A stretch of 64,000 bases of DNA from an uncultured Actinomycetes bacterium (GTDB lineage: Bacteria > Actinomycetota > Thermoleophilia > RBG-16-64-13), in contig CAIQPS010000080.1 in the NCBI GenBank assembly GCA_903873715.1, forward strand, positions 1-64,000, in the 5' to 3' direction. Of this stretch, positions 17,831-27,826 are shown one piece after another. The notes beneath the pieces were generated by a model. The model was not told the DNA's origin. It saw only the letters and a program-made list of their open reading frames with translations, and did no database searches. The position numbers and the translations under genes were made by a program. Each line of letters starts with the position of its first letter. The stretch's first letter is position 1.

Positions 17831-19035
17831 TGGAACGCTTGAAGTATCGCGACATCCTCTATGACGACAGGCAGATCGGGCTGTGGCCCACGGACAAGCT
17901 GAAGCGGGTCCCGAAGCCCACCAACGACATCGTCGGCACGATAGAGCGGCGTGACGAGCGTGAAAGCCCCTTCGGGAAGTCGCTGTTCGGGGAGTACGGG
18001 GAGGAGATCCAGCGCGAGTTCATGCGCATGACCCGCCGCTATCCCCTGGGCGCGTCGTTCTGGGACATGACGGACATCGTCAACAACGCCATCCTGCGCA
18101 AGCGGAACCCGGTGGCCCCGGAGCGGGCGCCCATCCCCGAAGACCCGCGGGTGCTGAGCCGGCACATCAAGATGCTCGGGCACTTCCTCGGTGCCGACCT
18201 CGTGGGCATCGGGCCGCTGAGCCAGTCGGCGGTCTACAGCCACAACATGAAAGGCCGGGAGCTCGAGGCGCCGTTCAAGTACGCCATCGTGCTGCTGGCC
18301 CGCAAGTACGAGCCCACCTGGAACGCCGCCAACGGGTGGGAGGAGATCGTCGACCCGGCGAGCTTCCAGGCATACCAGCGCCTGCTCATGCAGACCGAGA
18401 CCATGGCCAACTACATGCGCCGGCTCGGGTTCGAGGCCGAAGCCTCCAACATGAACCGCTATCTCACCCTCATGCCGCAGGTGGTGCTCGACGCGGGCCT
18501 CGGGGAGGTGTCCCGCATGGGCATCATCCTCAACCCGTTCCTGGGCGCCAACTTCAAAGCGGCCTGCGTGCTCACCAACATGGAACTCGAGGTGGACGGC
18601 TACATCGACTTCGGCCTACAGGACTACTGCAGCAAGTGCACGGTCTGCGCGCAGCAGTGCCCGTCCGGCGCCATCCCGCGCGGGCCCAAGACCCTCTACA
18701 ACGGCTACTACACCTGGAAGCTGGACAGCAAGACCTGCTCCGACTTCGACGTGCTGAACAAGGAAGGCTGCGTGTGCGGGCGCTGCACCAAGGTCTGCCC
18801 GTGGCACGTGCCCTTCGCCGAACCGCGGGACTTCGACGCCTGGGACGGCAGCAACGAATGGCTGCACAAGTACGTGGACGCGCAGAAGGCCCGCCTGGTC
18901 GCCGAGAACTACGTCCACCCGACGGAGGCCACCGACAAGTGGTGGTTCCAGCTGGACGAGCAGGACGGCAAGCTGGTGTTCTACGACGAGCGGAACGAGC
19001 AGAAGGTCTGCAAGGAGTACCCGCTTCAGAGGTAG
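17827..19035 (+). CDS. Reductive dehalogenase (RdhA)-like Fe-S protein without Tat signal
   Basis: CSKCTVCAQQCPSGAIP and C...CGRCTKVCPW; GLGEVSRMGIILNPFLGANFKAACVLTNMELEVD matches the RdhA core; overlaps the upstream stop. Confidence 0.7.
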   Translation: MMERLKYRDILYDDRQIGLWPTDKLKRVPKPTNDIVGTIERRDERESPFGKSLFGEYGEEIQREFMRMTRRYPLGASFWDMTDIVNNAILRKRNPVAPERAPIPEDPRVLSRHIKMLGHFLGADLVGIGPLSQSAVYSHNMKGRELEAPFKYAIVLLARKYEPTWNAANGWEEIVDPASFQAYQRLLMQTETMANYMRRLGFEAEASNMNRYLTLMPQVVLDAGLGEVSRMGIILNPFLGANFKAACVLTNMELEVDGYIDFGLQDYCSKCTVCAQQCPSGAIPRGPKTLYNGYYTWKLDSKTCSDFDVLNKEGCVCGRCTKVCPWHVPFAEPRDFDAWDGSNEWLHKYVDAQKARLVAENYVHPTEATDKWWFQLDEQDGKLVFYDERNEQKVCKEYPLQR

Positions 19036-19203
19036 GCGGGCGCCGCGCGCAGGGGCGCGGCGGTACAAGCACCTGGCATGACACGGGGCCCGGGGCGCCT
19101 TCGGCGCCGCCGGGCCCCGCCGTTCTCACGGTGAGTGCGAGGCGCCGCCGCCGGGCTGCGGCGCCGCCGTCCGGCGGCGGGCTGCCGTAGGCCCGCCGCG
19201 CGC

Positions 19204-19809
19204 CTACTTCTTGGTCTTCGGCCCCGGTTTGAAGCTGGCCACGATCTGGTCGAGCAAGGGCTTCGCGCGGTCCCAGGTGTCCAGGGCCGCCTGCTTGCTG
19301 AGCTCGTACTCCCGGGCGCCGTCGAACAGGAAGTAGAGCGTCGACCGCATGGGCACCGAGTCCTTGGTGAACGTGTACGTGATCTCGTAGCCCTTGAGTT
19401 CCGCCGCGGTGGTCTGGGTGAGGTCCTTCTCCACCTTCACATCGTTGGTCTGGTTCTCCAGGGATGCGAGCACGCTCCCGAGCTCGGTCTTGATGTCGGA
19501 CGACCAGGGGTCGTCCACCGTGAAGCTGAGGTTGTACACCATGACCATTGCCAGGTCGACATAGGTCCCACCCACCTTGGTGCCGGTGGGGTCGTAGACT
19601 CCGACGTTCCCGGCCACGGCACCGCCCGCGGTGACGTCGCTGGTACCGATCTGCACCTTCCAGGTCTCGGGATAGGAGAAGCTGTAGCCGTACTTGGAGT
19701 CGTTGTAGACCTTCTGTGTGGAGCCGCAGCCGGCCAGGGCCATCGCCGAAAGGGCGAGGGCCAGGAACAACGCGGCGCAGATCACGACAGAACTTCTCAG
19801 ACGCTTCAT
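19204..19809 (-). CDS. Secreted lipoprotein (PsbP/DUF1795-like)
   Basis: Lipobox ALAGCGS; YGYSFSYPETWKV. Confidence 0.7.
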   Translation of the reverse strand: MKRLRSSVVICAALFLALALSAMALAGCGSTQKVYNDSKYGYSFSYPETWKVQIGTSDVTAGGAVAGNVGVYDPTGTKVGGTYVDLAMVMVYNLSFTVDDPWSSDIKTELGSVLASLENQTNDVKVEKDLTQTTAAELKGYEITYTFTKDSVPMRSTLYFLFDGAREYELSKQAALDTWDRAKPLLDQIVASFKPGPKTKK

Positions 19810-19993
19810 ATCGCCATCCTTCTGCCAACCCCGAGGCGCGCGGCTCGGGCTACCGAAGCGGACCGTAGGGCTCCATCGTACCCCACATACGGACGGGACA
19901 GATTGCCTGGGCTACACTGGAGGCCGGGGCTCCGTTTCTCGACAGCCTGATAGGCCCCGGCGGGCGCGGGGCATCGATCGACGGGAGGCAGCA

Positions 19994-21007
19994 GTGGAGG
20001 CACGCATCATCGGGCTCAAAGGGTGCGGCAAGACGACCCTTGTGGCGGCTCTTGCCGAGGGCAAGGGCGAAGGCCACGTGGCCACCGTCCATGTCGGCGA
20101 CGCCCGGGTCCGCGCCCTCTCCGAGATCTTCCAGCCCAAGAAGACCACGTTCGCCGAGTTCAAGGTGCGCGAGGTGGCCTGGCCCGAGGCCACCGGCCGC
20201 AAGGGTGAGATGGAGAAGTACCTCGACGCTCTGGGTGGCGGGCAGGTCTACGTGCACGTGCTCCGCGGATTCGACAGCCCGATGCTCGGCGAAGAGGCCC
20301 ATCCCGTCGACGACCTCGCCGAACTGGACAACGAGTTCGTCATGTTCGACCTCATCCGCATCGAGCGCGCCTTCGAGCGTTCCAAGAAGGCGCCCATGCC
20401 GGACACCGGCAAGAAGGCCCTGCTCAAGTGCCAGCAGCATCTCGAAGCCGAGACCCCGTTGCGCGAGGTCGACTTCGACGAGGCGGACCTGGCCTTCATC
20501 CGGCAGTACCAGTTCCTCACGCTTACGCCGCAGCTGTTGCTGCTGAACACCGAGTCCGGCGCCGCGCCCGACACGAGCGGCCTGGAGGCGGCGGCCCGCG
20601 GGCGGCGGCTTATGGCGTTCCCGTTCCCGGACGCCCTGGACGTGTCACAGTTGTCACCGGAGGAGCAGGCTGAATACGCGGCAGCCCTCGGGTTGCCCGG
20701 TCCGGCCGCGGAGATCGTCGCCCAGGCCGCCTACGAGGAGCTCGGACTCATCAGCTTCCTCACCGCCGGCACCGACGAGGTGCGGGCCTGGCCCATCCGC
20801 CGGGGCGAGACCGCCAAGGAGGCGGCCGGCGCCATCCACAGCGACATCCAACGCGGTTTCATCCGCGCCGAGATCGTCTCCTACGACGACTTCATGAGCC
20901 ACAACGCAAGCATGAAGACGGCCCGGGAGGCGGGCGTGCTGCGGGTGGAGGGCAAGGACTACATCGTCCAGAGCGGGGACATCGTCAACTTCCGGTTCAA
21001 CGTCTGA
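19994..21007 (+). CDS. Divergent YchF/Obg-like P-loop protein with TGS/DUF933-type C-terminus
   Basis: GLKGCGKTTL P-loop; EIFQPKKTTFAEFKV; C-terminal AAGAIHSDIQRGFIRAEIVSYDDF...EGKDYIVQSGDIVNFRFNV. Confidence 0.75.
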   Translation: MEARIIGLKGCGKTTLVAALAEGKGEGHVATVHVGDARVRALSEIFQPKKTTFAEFKVREVAWPEATGRKGEMEKYLDALGGGQVYVHVLRGFDSPMLGEEAHPVDDLAELDNEFVMFDLIRIERAFERSKKAPMPDTGKKALLKCQQHLEAETPLREVDFDEADLAFIRQYQFLTLTPQLLLLNTESGAAPDTSGLEAAARGRRLMAFPFPDALDVSQLSPEEQAEYAAALGLPGPAAEIVAQAAYEELGLISFLTAGTDEVRAWPIRRGETAKEAAGAIHSDIQRGFIRAEIVSYDDFMSHNASMKTAREAGVLRVEGKDYIVQSGDIVNFRFNV

Positions 21008-21027
21008 CAGCTGGAGCGGCCCTCCAC

Positions 21028-21921
21028 GTGCGACTGTCACTGGTCATAGTCAACTGGAACGGGAGGGACTGGCTGGGCGACTGCCTGGCGTCGGTGGCGG
21101 AGGCCACGGCCGGCACGGAAGCAGAGGTCCTCGTCGTGGACAACGCGTCCACGGACTCGTCGGTGGAGTTCATGGCGGAGCATCACCCGGAGGTCGCGAT
21201 AATACGGAACCCCGAGAACAACGGCTTCGGTCCGGGCGCGCAGCTCGGGGTGAGCGCCGCCCGCGGGGAGTACATCGCCGTGTCCAACTCGGACGTCGCT
21301 TTCACGCCCGGCAGTCTCACCGGCCTGGTCGCCTTCCTTGACGAGCATCCGCGCGCGGCCTGGGCAGGGCCGAAGATCACCGGGCGGTCGGGCAGGATAC
21401 AAAGCCAGGCTCTTCAGCTGGCAGGGATGCTGCAGCCTCTCCGTTACGTCCCCGGCGTGTCCCGGCTGCTTCCCCCCAGGGCCGCCAAGACCCACGACCA
21501 CGCCATCCGCTGCGAGAAGCTCTACGGCGCCTGCATGGTCTTTCGGGCGCCCATGCTTCGCGAGATAGGCGGCATGCCCACCGGCTCCTTCCTAGGCGGC
21601 GAGGAGCAGATCCTCGGTGCCCGCTTCAAGGCGAAGGGCTACGAAGTCTGGTACGTGCCGGAATACTCGGTGCTCCACGACCAGAGCTCGGGGAGGAAGC
21701 GCCGGTGGCCCCACGATGCCGGCATGGCGGAGATGCACAAGGGCAGCAGCCTCAGCATGAGGGAGACGCTGAACCGGGCCGAGTTCGCCGCCTTCCAGGC
21801 TGCGTACATCGTGTTCGTGCTCCTCTGGTTCGTCCGGGGGCTCTTCCGCCGTAAGTTCCGCCTCAGAGCGACACTGACAGTGATACGCAACGCCGTGCGG
21901 GACGCCCTGTTCAGAACCTGA
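21028..21921 (+). CDS. Glycosyltransferase family 2
   Basis: LSLVIVNWNGRDWLGDCLASV, DNASTDSSVEF, NSDVAF. Confidence 0.85.
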   Translation: MRLSLVIVNWNGRDWLGDCLASVAEATAGTEAEVLVVDNASTDSSVEFMAEHHPEVAIIRNPENNGFGPGAQLGVSAARGEYIAVSNSDVAFTPGSLTGLVAFLDEHPRAAWAGPKITGRSGRIQSQALQLAGMLQPLRYVPGVSRLLPPRAAKTHDHAIRCEKLYGACMVFRAPMLREIGGMPTGSFLGGEEQILGARFKAKGYEVWYVPEYSVLHDQSSGRKRRWPHDAGMAEMHKGSSLSMRETLNRAEFAAFQAAYIVFVLLWFVRGLFRRKFRLRATLTVIRNAVRDALFRT

Positions 21922-21942
21922 GACCCACCACGGAGAAGGTCC

Positions 21943-23727
21943 TTGCTAACCACCATCCGTCAGGCGTTGTACCTCATGGGGCGCGAGCAGCGCCGGCGCT
22001 GGGTGCTCCTGCTCCTTCTGGCCGTCGTCACAAGCCTGCTAGAGATCGTCTCGGCTACGCTCGTCTACCTGCTCGTGGCCCTTGTGGCCAACTCGGACGG
22101 GGCCGTCAGCCTGCCGTTGATAGGCGACATCCGGTCGTATGCCGGGGGGCTGGACCGGACCACGCTCCTGCTCGTGCTCTGCGGTTTTATGCTCGGGTTC
22201 TTCCTCATCCGGGCCGGGGTGTCGATAACGGCTGAGTACGTGATGGCCAGGATGACCGAGAACGCCGCCGCCCGCCTGTCCCGCAGACTGGTGGCCGGCT
22301 ACCTGGCGATGCCGTACCCGTTCCATCTGAACAGGCACTCGTCCGAGCTCATCCGGAACAGTCACCAGGCCACGCTGGACATCGCCACCGCGGTGTTCTC
22401 TCCGCTCATCCGAGCCGCTTCGGAGACGATCCTGGCCCTCGGCCTGCTCGCCCTGCTCCTCACCGTGTCGCCGATCGGGGCGGTGCTGGCCATCCTCGTG
22501 GTCGGGGGAGCGAGCGCGCTCCTGCTGGCCGTGATCCAGCCGCGCCTCAAGCGTTACAGCATCACCACCTGGGCGCTCGACAAGGAGACGCTTGGCTCCC
22601 TGCAACAGTCGTACGAGGGCGTGCGCGACATCAAGCTCCTCGGCAGGGAAGGCTCGTTCGCACGGACGTACGGGCACGCCCGGTCCCGCCTGGCCCGCAT
22701 GCTCTACACCCGCACCGCGTTGCTCACCGTCCCGCGCCTCATCCTCGAGACATCGCTCATCTGGTTCATCATCGTCTTCTTCATGATCGCTCTGGCGACA
22801 GGCTCGGATGCCCGGGCCGCGCTCTCCACGCTGGGCCTGTTCGCGTACGCCGGTCTGCGGTTGCAGCCGTCGCTCACCCGGGTGGTCTACGGGTTCACCA
22901 GCGTGAAGTTCTCCGGCGCACTCACTGCCGCGCTGCGTGATGACCTGCGGACCATCGAGGAGCAGCCGTCCGAGCAGGAGCCTGTCCGGCCGCTCCCGTT
23001 CGAGACCGAGTTGCAGCTCGAGCACGTCTCCTTCTCTTACGAGGGCAGGACCGCGGAGGCCGTCGCGGATGTCGACCTGGTCATCAGGCGGGGCGAGCAG
23101 ATAGGCATATGCGGCTCCACCGGCGGCGGCAAGACCACCCTCGTGGACCTGATCACCGGTCTGTTGCCCGCGACATCCGGGCGGGTCCTGGCCGACGGCG
23201 CGGACATCGCCGAGGATCTGCGCGGCTGGCAGCGGAACATAGGGATGGTCTCCCAGGTGGTGTTCCTCACGGACGACACCCTTCGCCGCAACATCGCGCT
23301 GGGTGTCGACGACGACGATGTGGACGAGGCGGTCGTCGCAGAGGCGGTGAAAGTCGCCCGCCTTGAGGAGCTGGTGGCGTCGCTACCGGACGGTCTCGAC
23401 ACCGTGGTCGGGGAGCGGGGGGCGAGGATATCCGGAGGCGAGCGGCAGCGGATCGCGATCGCGCGCGCCCTCTACCACCGCCCGCAGGTGCTGATCTTCG
23501 ACGAGGGCACCTCGGCCCTCGACAACCTCACGGAACAATCGCTGATGCGCTCGCTCAGAGAGTTGCGGGGCTCGCATACCATCCTGCTGGTCGCGCACCG
23601 GCTGTCGACGGTCCGGGAGGCGGACCGCGTGGTCTTCATGCAGGACGGGCGGGTCGCCGGAGTCGGCACGTTCCAGGAGCTGTTCGAGCGCTGCGACGCT
23701 TTCAGGCGGATGGCTGAAGCAGGTTGA
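21943..23727 (+). CDS. ABC exporter, fused TM and ATPase (PglK/MsbA-like)
   Basis: Walker A GSTGGGKTT, signature ISGGERQR, Walker B VLIFDEGTSALD; TTG start. Confidence 0.85.
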   Translation: MLTTIRQALYLMGREQRRRWVLLLLLAVVTSLLEIVSATLVYLLVALVANSDGAVSLPLIGDIRSYAGGLDRTTLLLVLCGFMLGFFLIRAGVSITAEYVMARMTENAAARLSRRLVAGYLAMPYPFHLNRHSSELIRNSHQATLDIATAVFSPLIRAASETILALGLLALLLTVSPIGAVLAILVVGGASALLLAVIQPRLKRYSITTWALDKETLGSLQQSYEGVRDIKLLGREGSFARTYGHARSRLARMLYTRTALLTVPRLILETSLIWFIIVFFMIALATGSDARAALSTLGLFAYAGLRLQPSLTRVVYGFTSVKFSGALTAALRDDLRTIEEQPSEQEPVRPLPFETELQLEHVSFSYEGRTAEAVADVDLVIRRGEQIGICGSTGGGKTTLVDLITGLLPATSGRVLADGADIAEDLRGWQRNIGMVSQVVFLTDDTLRRNIALGVDDDDVDEAVVAEAVKVARLEELVASLPDGLDTVVGERGARISGGERQRIAIARALYHRPQVLIFDEGTSALDNLTEQSLMRSLRELRGSHTILLVAHRLSTVREADRVVFMQDGRVAGVGTFQELFERCDAFRRMAEAG

Positions 23728-23740
23728 TCCGTCCAGCCTC

Positions 23741-24412
23741 TCAGGCCGTCCAGACCACGTTCTCGCGCTCGACGCGCGCCGGCACCCCGGCCACCAGGCA
23801 GCCCGGAGGGACGTCGTGGGTGACGACCGCACCGGCGGCGACCACGGCCCCGTCCCCGATGGTGACGCCCTTCAGTATCAACACCCGGCTGCCCACCCAC
23901 ACGTGACGTCCGATGGTCACAGGTTCGATGCTGGAGCGGGCCGACCCCTCGATCTCGTGCGCGTCGGAGTCGCGGATCTCGGTGTTGCGCCCGATGAGCG
24001 TCCCCGCTCCGATGGATATCCTCTTCCGGCAGACGACCGCCACCGATTCGCTGACGGTGACATCTTCCAGCGACAGCGTCGCGCCCTCGTACGCGCGCAC
24101 GTAGGACCCGGCGAAGACCGAACACCGGCCCTTCACCTCCAGCGTGGCTCCGTCGTCGAGGATCAAGCGGGTCTCGAGCCGCGAACCGCGGATGACCTTG
24201 TGCCCGAGTAGCAGCCGGCCCTCCATGTGCATCCGCGCTCCGGAGCGCAACCGGATCCGGCACCATCGTTCGGGAACGAACACGTTCCCGGTCCTGACGT
24301 CCGCCCGGGTGTTCTTGCGCAGCAGGTTGATGGTCAGGAACCATGTCCAGGCGCGGGGCGACAGTCCCATGTAGGACAGAGCCTTCGCCATCGCCCAGAA
24401 CCTGTGTCTCAT
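23741..24412 (-). CDS. Hexapeptide-repeat acyltransferase
   Basis: Left-handed beta-helix repeats; VWVGSRVLILKGVTIGDGAVVAAGAVVTHDVPPGCLVAGVPAR. Confidence 0.85.
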   Translation of the reverse strand: MRHRFWAMAKALSYMGLSPRAWTWFLTINLLRKNTRADVRTGNVFVPERWCRIRLRSGARMHMEGRLLLGHKVIRGSRLETRLILDDGATLEVKGRCSVFAGSYVRAYEGATLSLEDVTVSESVAVVCRKRISIGAGTLIGRNTEIRDSDAHEIEGSARSSIEPVTIGRHVWVGSRVLILKGVTIGDGAVVAAGAVVTHDVPPGCLVAGVPARVERENVVWTA

Positions 24413-24466
24413 GGGCCGAGGGTACCACCGCTCACTCGTGACGTCCCACGTTGTAGACTGGCCGGA

Positions 24467-25468
24467 ATGGACGATGCGCCATCAACCGGACCGGCTCGAG
24501 GATCTCGCTTCGCAGTCCAGCGTTCGCTGAAGTGGCTTTCCGATCTCGGCCGCCCGCCGATCGCTGAATGGAGAGGGCCCTCTCTCTGCCTGGCCGACCT
24601 CGAGAAGCCCGGTCTCCCGCCCGGGGCGAGGATAGCCGCCGCCTACGTCGCCTACCATCCCGACGGTGGGTTCCCCGACCGGGTAGGGGCGACCCTCGAG
24701 CAGGTGGACCACGTCTACGTGGTGGACAACACTCCCGCGGTCAACGAGTTCGCGTTCGACGGCCGGGTCACGGTCGTCCGGAACATGCGCAATGCCGGGG
24801 TGGGGGCGGCGTTCGACCAGGCGGCCTCCCGAGCCTCGGCCGACGGGTTCGACTACCTGCTGCTCATGAACCAGCAAGACGCTCCGCGGGCGGGCATGGT
24901 GGACGCGCTCCTGGACGGCATTCGCCGTTGGCCCGGCCGGGCGGCCATAATCGCCCCCGTGCGTGCCGACCGTAACATGGGTCTCCGCTACACGCCCGAG
25001 GATCGGGGCCGGATCTGGCCCGTGCTCGCCGCGGGGGCGGCCGGCAGCTTGTTGGACCTGCGTGCCTACGAGGGATCGGGGCCGTTCCGCGTCGACCTCT
25101 TCATCGATCAGGTTGATCACGAGTACTGTCTTCGTCTGCGCCGCAACGGCTACGACATCGTGCAGACAGGAGACGCAGTGGTGGAGACCGAGTTGGGGAG
25201 CGGATCGCCGCACACCGTGGCGGGCCTCACCTTGGTCACGACCGGTCACAGCCCGCTCCGTCGCTACTACATCACCCGCAACCGCCTGATCGTGGCCCGT
25301 GAATATCCGGACTTCCCCCAATACCGCCGAATCGCGCGCGACTGGACCATCCGGGAGATCCGCAACGTCATCCTCTTCGAGAAGCGGCGCCCGGCAAAAC
25401 TGTTCATGGCCGCCCGCGGAGTGTGGGACTACCTGCGCGGCAAGACCGGCCCGCTGAAGGGCGGCTAG
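24467..25468 (+). CDS. Glycosyltransferase family 2 (rhamnosyltransferase-like)
   Basis: VVDNTP...ITVVRNMRNAGVGAAFDQAA...DYLLLMNQQD; YYITRNRLIVAREY. Confidence 0.8.
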   Translation: MDDAPSTGPARGSRFAVQRSLKWLSDLGRPPIAEWRGPSLCLADLEKPGLPPGARIAAAYVAYHPDGGFPDRVGATLEQVDHVYVVDNTPAVNEFAFDGRVTVVRNMRNAGVGAAFDQAASRASADGFDYLLLMNQQDAPRAGMVDALLDGIRRWPGRAAIIAPVRADRNMGLRYTPEDRGRIWPVLAAGAAGSLLDLRAYEGSGPFRVDLFIDQVDHEYCLRLRRNGYDIVQTGDAVVETELGSGSPHTVAGLTLVTTGHSPLRRYYITRNRLIVAREYPDFPQYRRIARDWTIREIRNVILFEKRRPAKLFMAARGVWDYLRGKTGPLKGG

Positions 25469-26421
25469 CTTCGCAGGTATCGCACTCCCTCCCTCACGGA
25501 CCGCACAGCGATCCCGAGGAGATCGGCCGGCGTCTCGGCCTCCCGCAGTTCTCTTCTGAACCACCTGCCCGTGCGGGCCAACAAAGTCCCGTTCGCCGCG
25601 CACTCGCACGACCGGCACAGGACGTCCAGCCGGGGGTCCTCCAGACCCCGCTGCACGCGGAGATACTCCACGCTTGCGAAGAGGGAGTCGTAGTCCTGGA
25701 GGAGCAGGTTGCCTATCACGTGGCGCATCCCGTAGTCGAGCGAGCAGATGAGGACGTCACCGTTCGGGAGCAGTAGGTTCTCCCAGGTCCTCAGGCAACT
25801 GAGCCGCCCGCCCTTCCTGACGTCGGCCACCCCCGCCACGTCCACGTTGCCCGCCCTTGCGGCCGGTGGGTAGGTCTCCACGGGAACGCGGCTGGTGGCC
25901 GGCGAGCCGCAGTTCCCACCGCCGGAGAGGAGATCGGCGACCATCGGGTGCACTTCGAGCCCGTGGCAGTGGCAGTGGCTCACCACACCGCTGTCAAGCA
26001 GGTCGTCGAGTCGGGACAGATACCCGCTGTCCACCACGATGTCCTCGAGCCCTTCGGCCGACGGCACATGGAGCACCATCTCGATGCCGGGCAAGGCCGT
26101 CACCCTGCGGACGTCTTCGGCCGTCATGCCGGTGGTAGTAGTGAAGACCTTCACCTGGCGCCCGTTCGTATGAGCCCACTCGATCATGCGCGTGCACTCC
26201 GGATTGAGCCACGGTTCCGACACTCCGGCGAACATGAGCCGGATATCGCCGGGCAACTTCTCGACGCAGCGCTCGAAGACCTCGAGACTCATCATCGGGT
26301 CGCCGCCGCCCTTGGCATACGCGCGCGTCAGCACCGGTTGAGGGCAGTAGACGCACCCACACGAGCAGCCGATGTTGGTGGCGATGTCGAGTGCGCTCGG
26401 ACGTCTCGGGCGGTGGTCCAT
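25465..26421 (-). CDS. Radical SAM protein with SPASM-like C-terminus
   Basis: CSCGCVYC (CX3CX2C); C-terminal CSLDYGMRHVIGN...CRSCEC. Confidence 0.8.
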   Translation of the reverse strand: MDHRPRRPSALDIATNIGCSCGCVYCPQPVLTRAYAKGGGDPMMSLEVFERCVEKLPGDIRLMFAGVSEPWLNPECTRMIEWAHTNGRQVKVFTTTTGMTAEDVRRVTALPGIEMVLHVPSAEGLEDIVVDSGYLSRLDDLLDSGVVSHCHCHGLEVHPMVADLLSGGGNCGSPATSRVPVETYPPAARAGNVDVAGVADVRKGGRLSCLRTWENLLLPNGDVLICSLDYGMRHVIGNLLLQDYDSLFASVEYLRVQRGLEDPRLDVLCRSCECAANGTLLARTGRWFRRELREAETPADLLGIAVRSVREGVRYLRS

Positions 26422-26439
26422 CAGTGCTCCGGCCTCGTC

Positions 26440-27810
26440 CTAGCCGCTCGGGGACGTCCGGCGCTCGATGTGGCCCTTCCATCCCGAACAGGGCTCCAGG
26501 GCACAATGCGGTGCGTGTGCCAGTTCGGCGAGGCCGCCGTTCCACTGGGGGACGTTGGAGGCGCACCGGACCGCCGCCTGGGAGAAGCCCACGAGTGGGA
26601 GGTCCTCGAGCGTCCAGGCATTGCGGATCATCTCGATGGATCCGGGATCGAAGCCCATGACGAGGCTGCAGGCGGTGTCGACGGCCACCGGATTGAGCCC
26701 GGCGGCCAGCAGCCCCAGCGGCCGGGGCTCGGTCATTATGGGCCCGTTGCCCTCGCCCGCCACGACCCCGTCCACGATCGTCAGCATCCGGTGCTTTCGT
26801 TCGCCCGGTGCCGCCTCCGGCAGGACGAGCGCGCCGTCCCGCCTGCCATGGAAGAAGAGCTTGTTGAGATCCAGCACCATCCGCCAGGCCGTGTCGTTGC
26901 CGTGCCAGTTCCCGCCTGCGATAGCGGGGGAGCGCGGCAACTGCATGTCGTACCGCCGCAGCGCTCTCCTCACGAGTCCTTTCAGACGCCGTGCTGCCGC
27001 CAGGCGGGCGGTCACCCGGAAGAGGGTCCGCCGCGATCCAGGCCGCCAGCCCAGGTCCGGGCCCTCGTCCCCGCCCCGCCCGGGGCCCCCGGTGGTGAAG
27101 TGGGGCAGCGCACCCCTGTCCCCTGCGATACCGACGAGGTTCTTGAGCGCGAGCGTGACGCCGGTCTTCTGGTGCGTCTTCATCTTCGGCAGGTTGATGA
27201 GCACGTCCGCGGTCAGGACGGTCCCCGCGAGGCGGTAGCTGTGCCTGCCCGCGCCATGGGCGGACCGCATCGCGCCGGGGTCGTCGTCGTTGGAGCGGAA
27301 GCGGCCGGCTTCCGGTGCTTCCCGGAATTCGCTGCGCCTCCCGAGATCGAACTCGGCGTACCCCAGCGGATCCGCTCTGAGGTCGACGACCTCCAGGCCG
27401 ATCCCATGGAGGTCCGCCACCTCGTCCCGGAGCGAGTCCAAGCCGAGCAACGATGCGGCCGCCGAGAAGTCGGACAGGCTGTGAGGGCCGTCGGCCACGA
27501 CGAGCCGCCCGCTGCCGGCCAGCGCCTCGGCTGCCAGCAGCGCCGCCGCCCGCACCACCTCAGCGTGAGTGACGAGACAGCCTCGGTCGACGAAGGAGGC
27601 CTGCAGACCCACCATGTTCGGCTTGAGGACGACCGTGTCGCCGGGACTGACGAGCGACGCGAGTGGACCCCGAGCCGGGTGTGCGGGATCGACCGTCAGG
27701 CCTATGTGGGCGAGCGCGGACACGAGTCCCTGCTCGATGGCCGCCCGGTCGTACCCGCAGGGCTCGACCTGCTGGATCCCTACGAGGTGCGGCAGTCCGG
27801 GCTCGATCAT
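26440..27810 (-). CDS. DUF362-family protein
   Basis: VLKPNMVG, LINLPKMKTHQKTGVTLALKNLVG, GVVAGEGNGP. Confidence 0.75.
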   Translation of the reverse strand: MIEPGLPHLVGIQQVEPCGYDRAAIEQGLVSALAHIGLTVDPAHPARGPLASLVSPGDTVVLKPNMVGLQASFVDRGCLVTHAEVVRAAALLAAEALAGSGRLVVADGPHSLSDFSAAASLLGLDSLRDEVADLHGIGLEVVDLRADPLGYAEFDLGRRSEFREAPEAGRFRSNDDDPGAMRSAHGAGRHSYRLAGTVLTADVLINLPKMKTHQKTGVTLALKNLVGIAGDRGALPHFTTGGPGRGGDEGPDLGWRPGSRRTLFRVTARLAAARRLKGLVRRALRRYDMQLPRSPAIAGGNWHGNDTAWRMVLDLNKLFFHGRRDGALVLPEAAPGERKHRMLTIVDGVVAGEGNGPIMTEPRPLGLLAAGLNPVAVDTACSLVMGFDPGSIEMIRNAWTLEDLPLVGFSQAAVRCASNVPQWNGGLAELAHAPHCALEPCSGWKGHIERRTSPSG

Positions 27811-27826
27811 GTGATCGACCCGGCGC

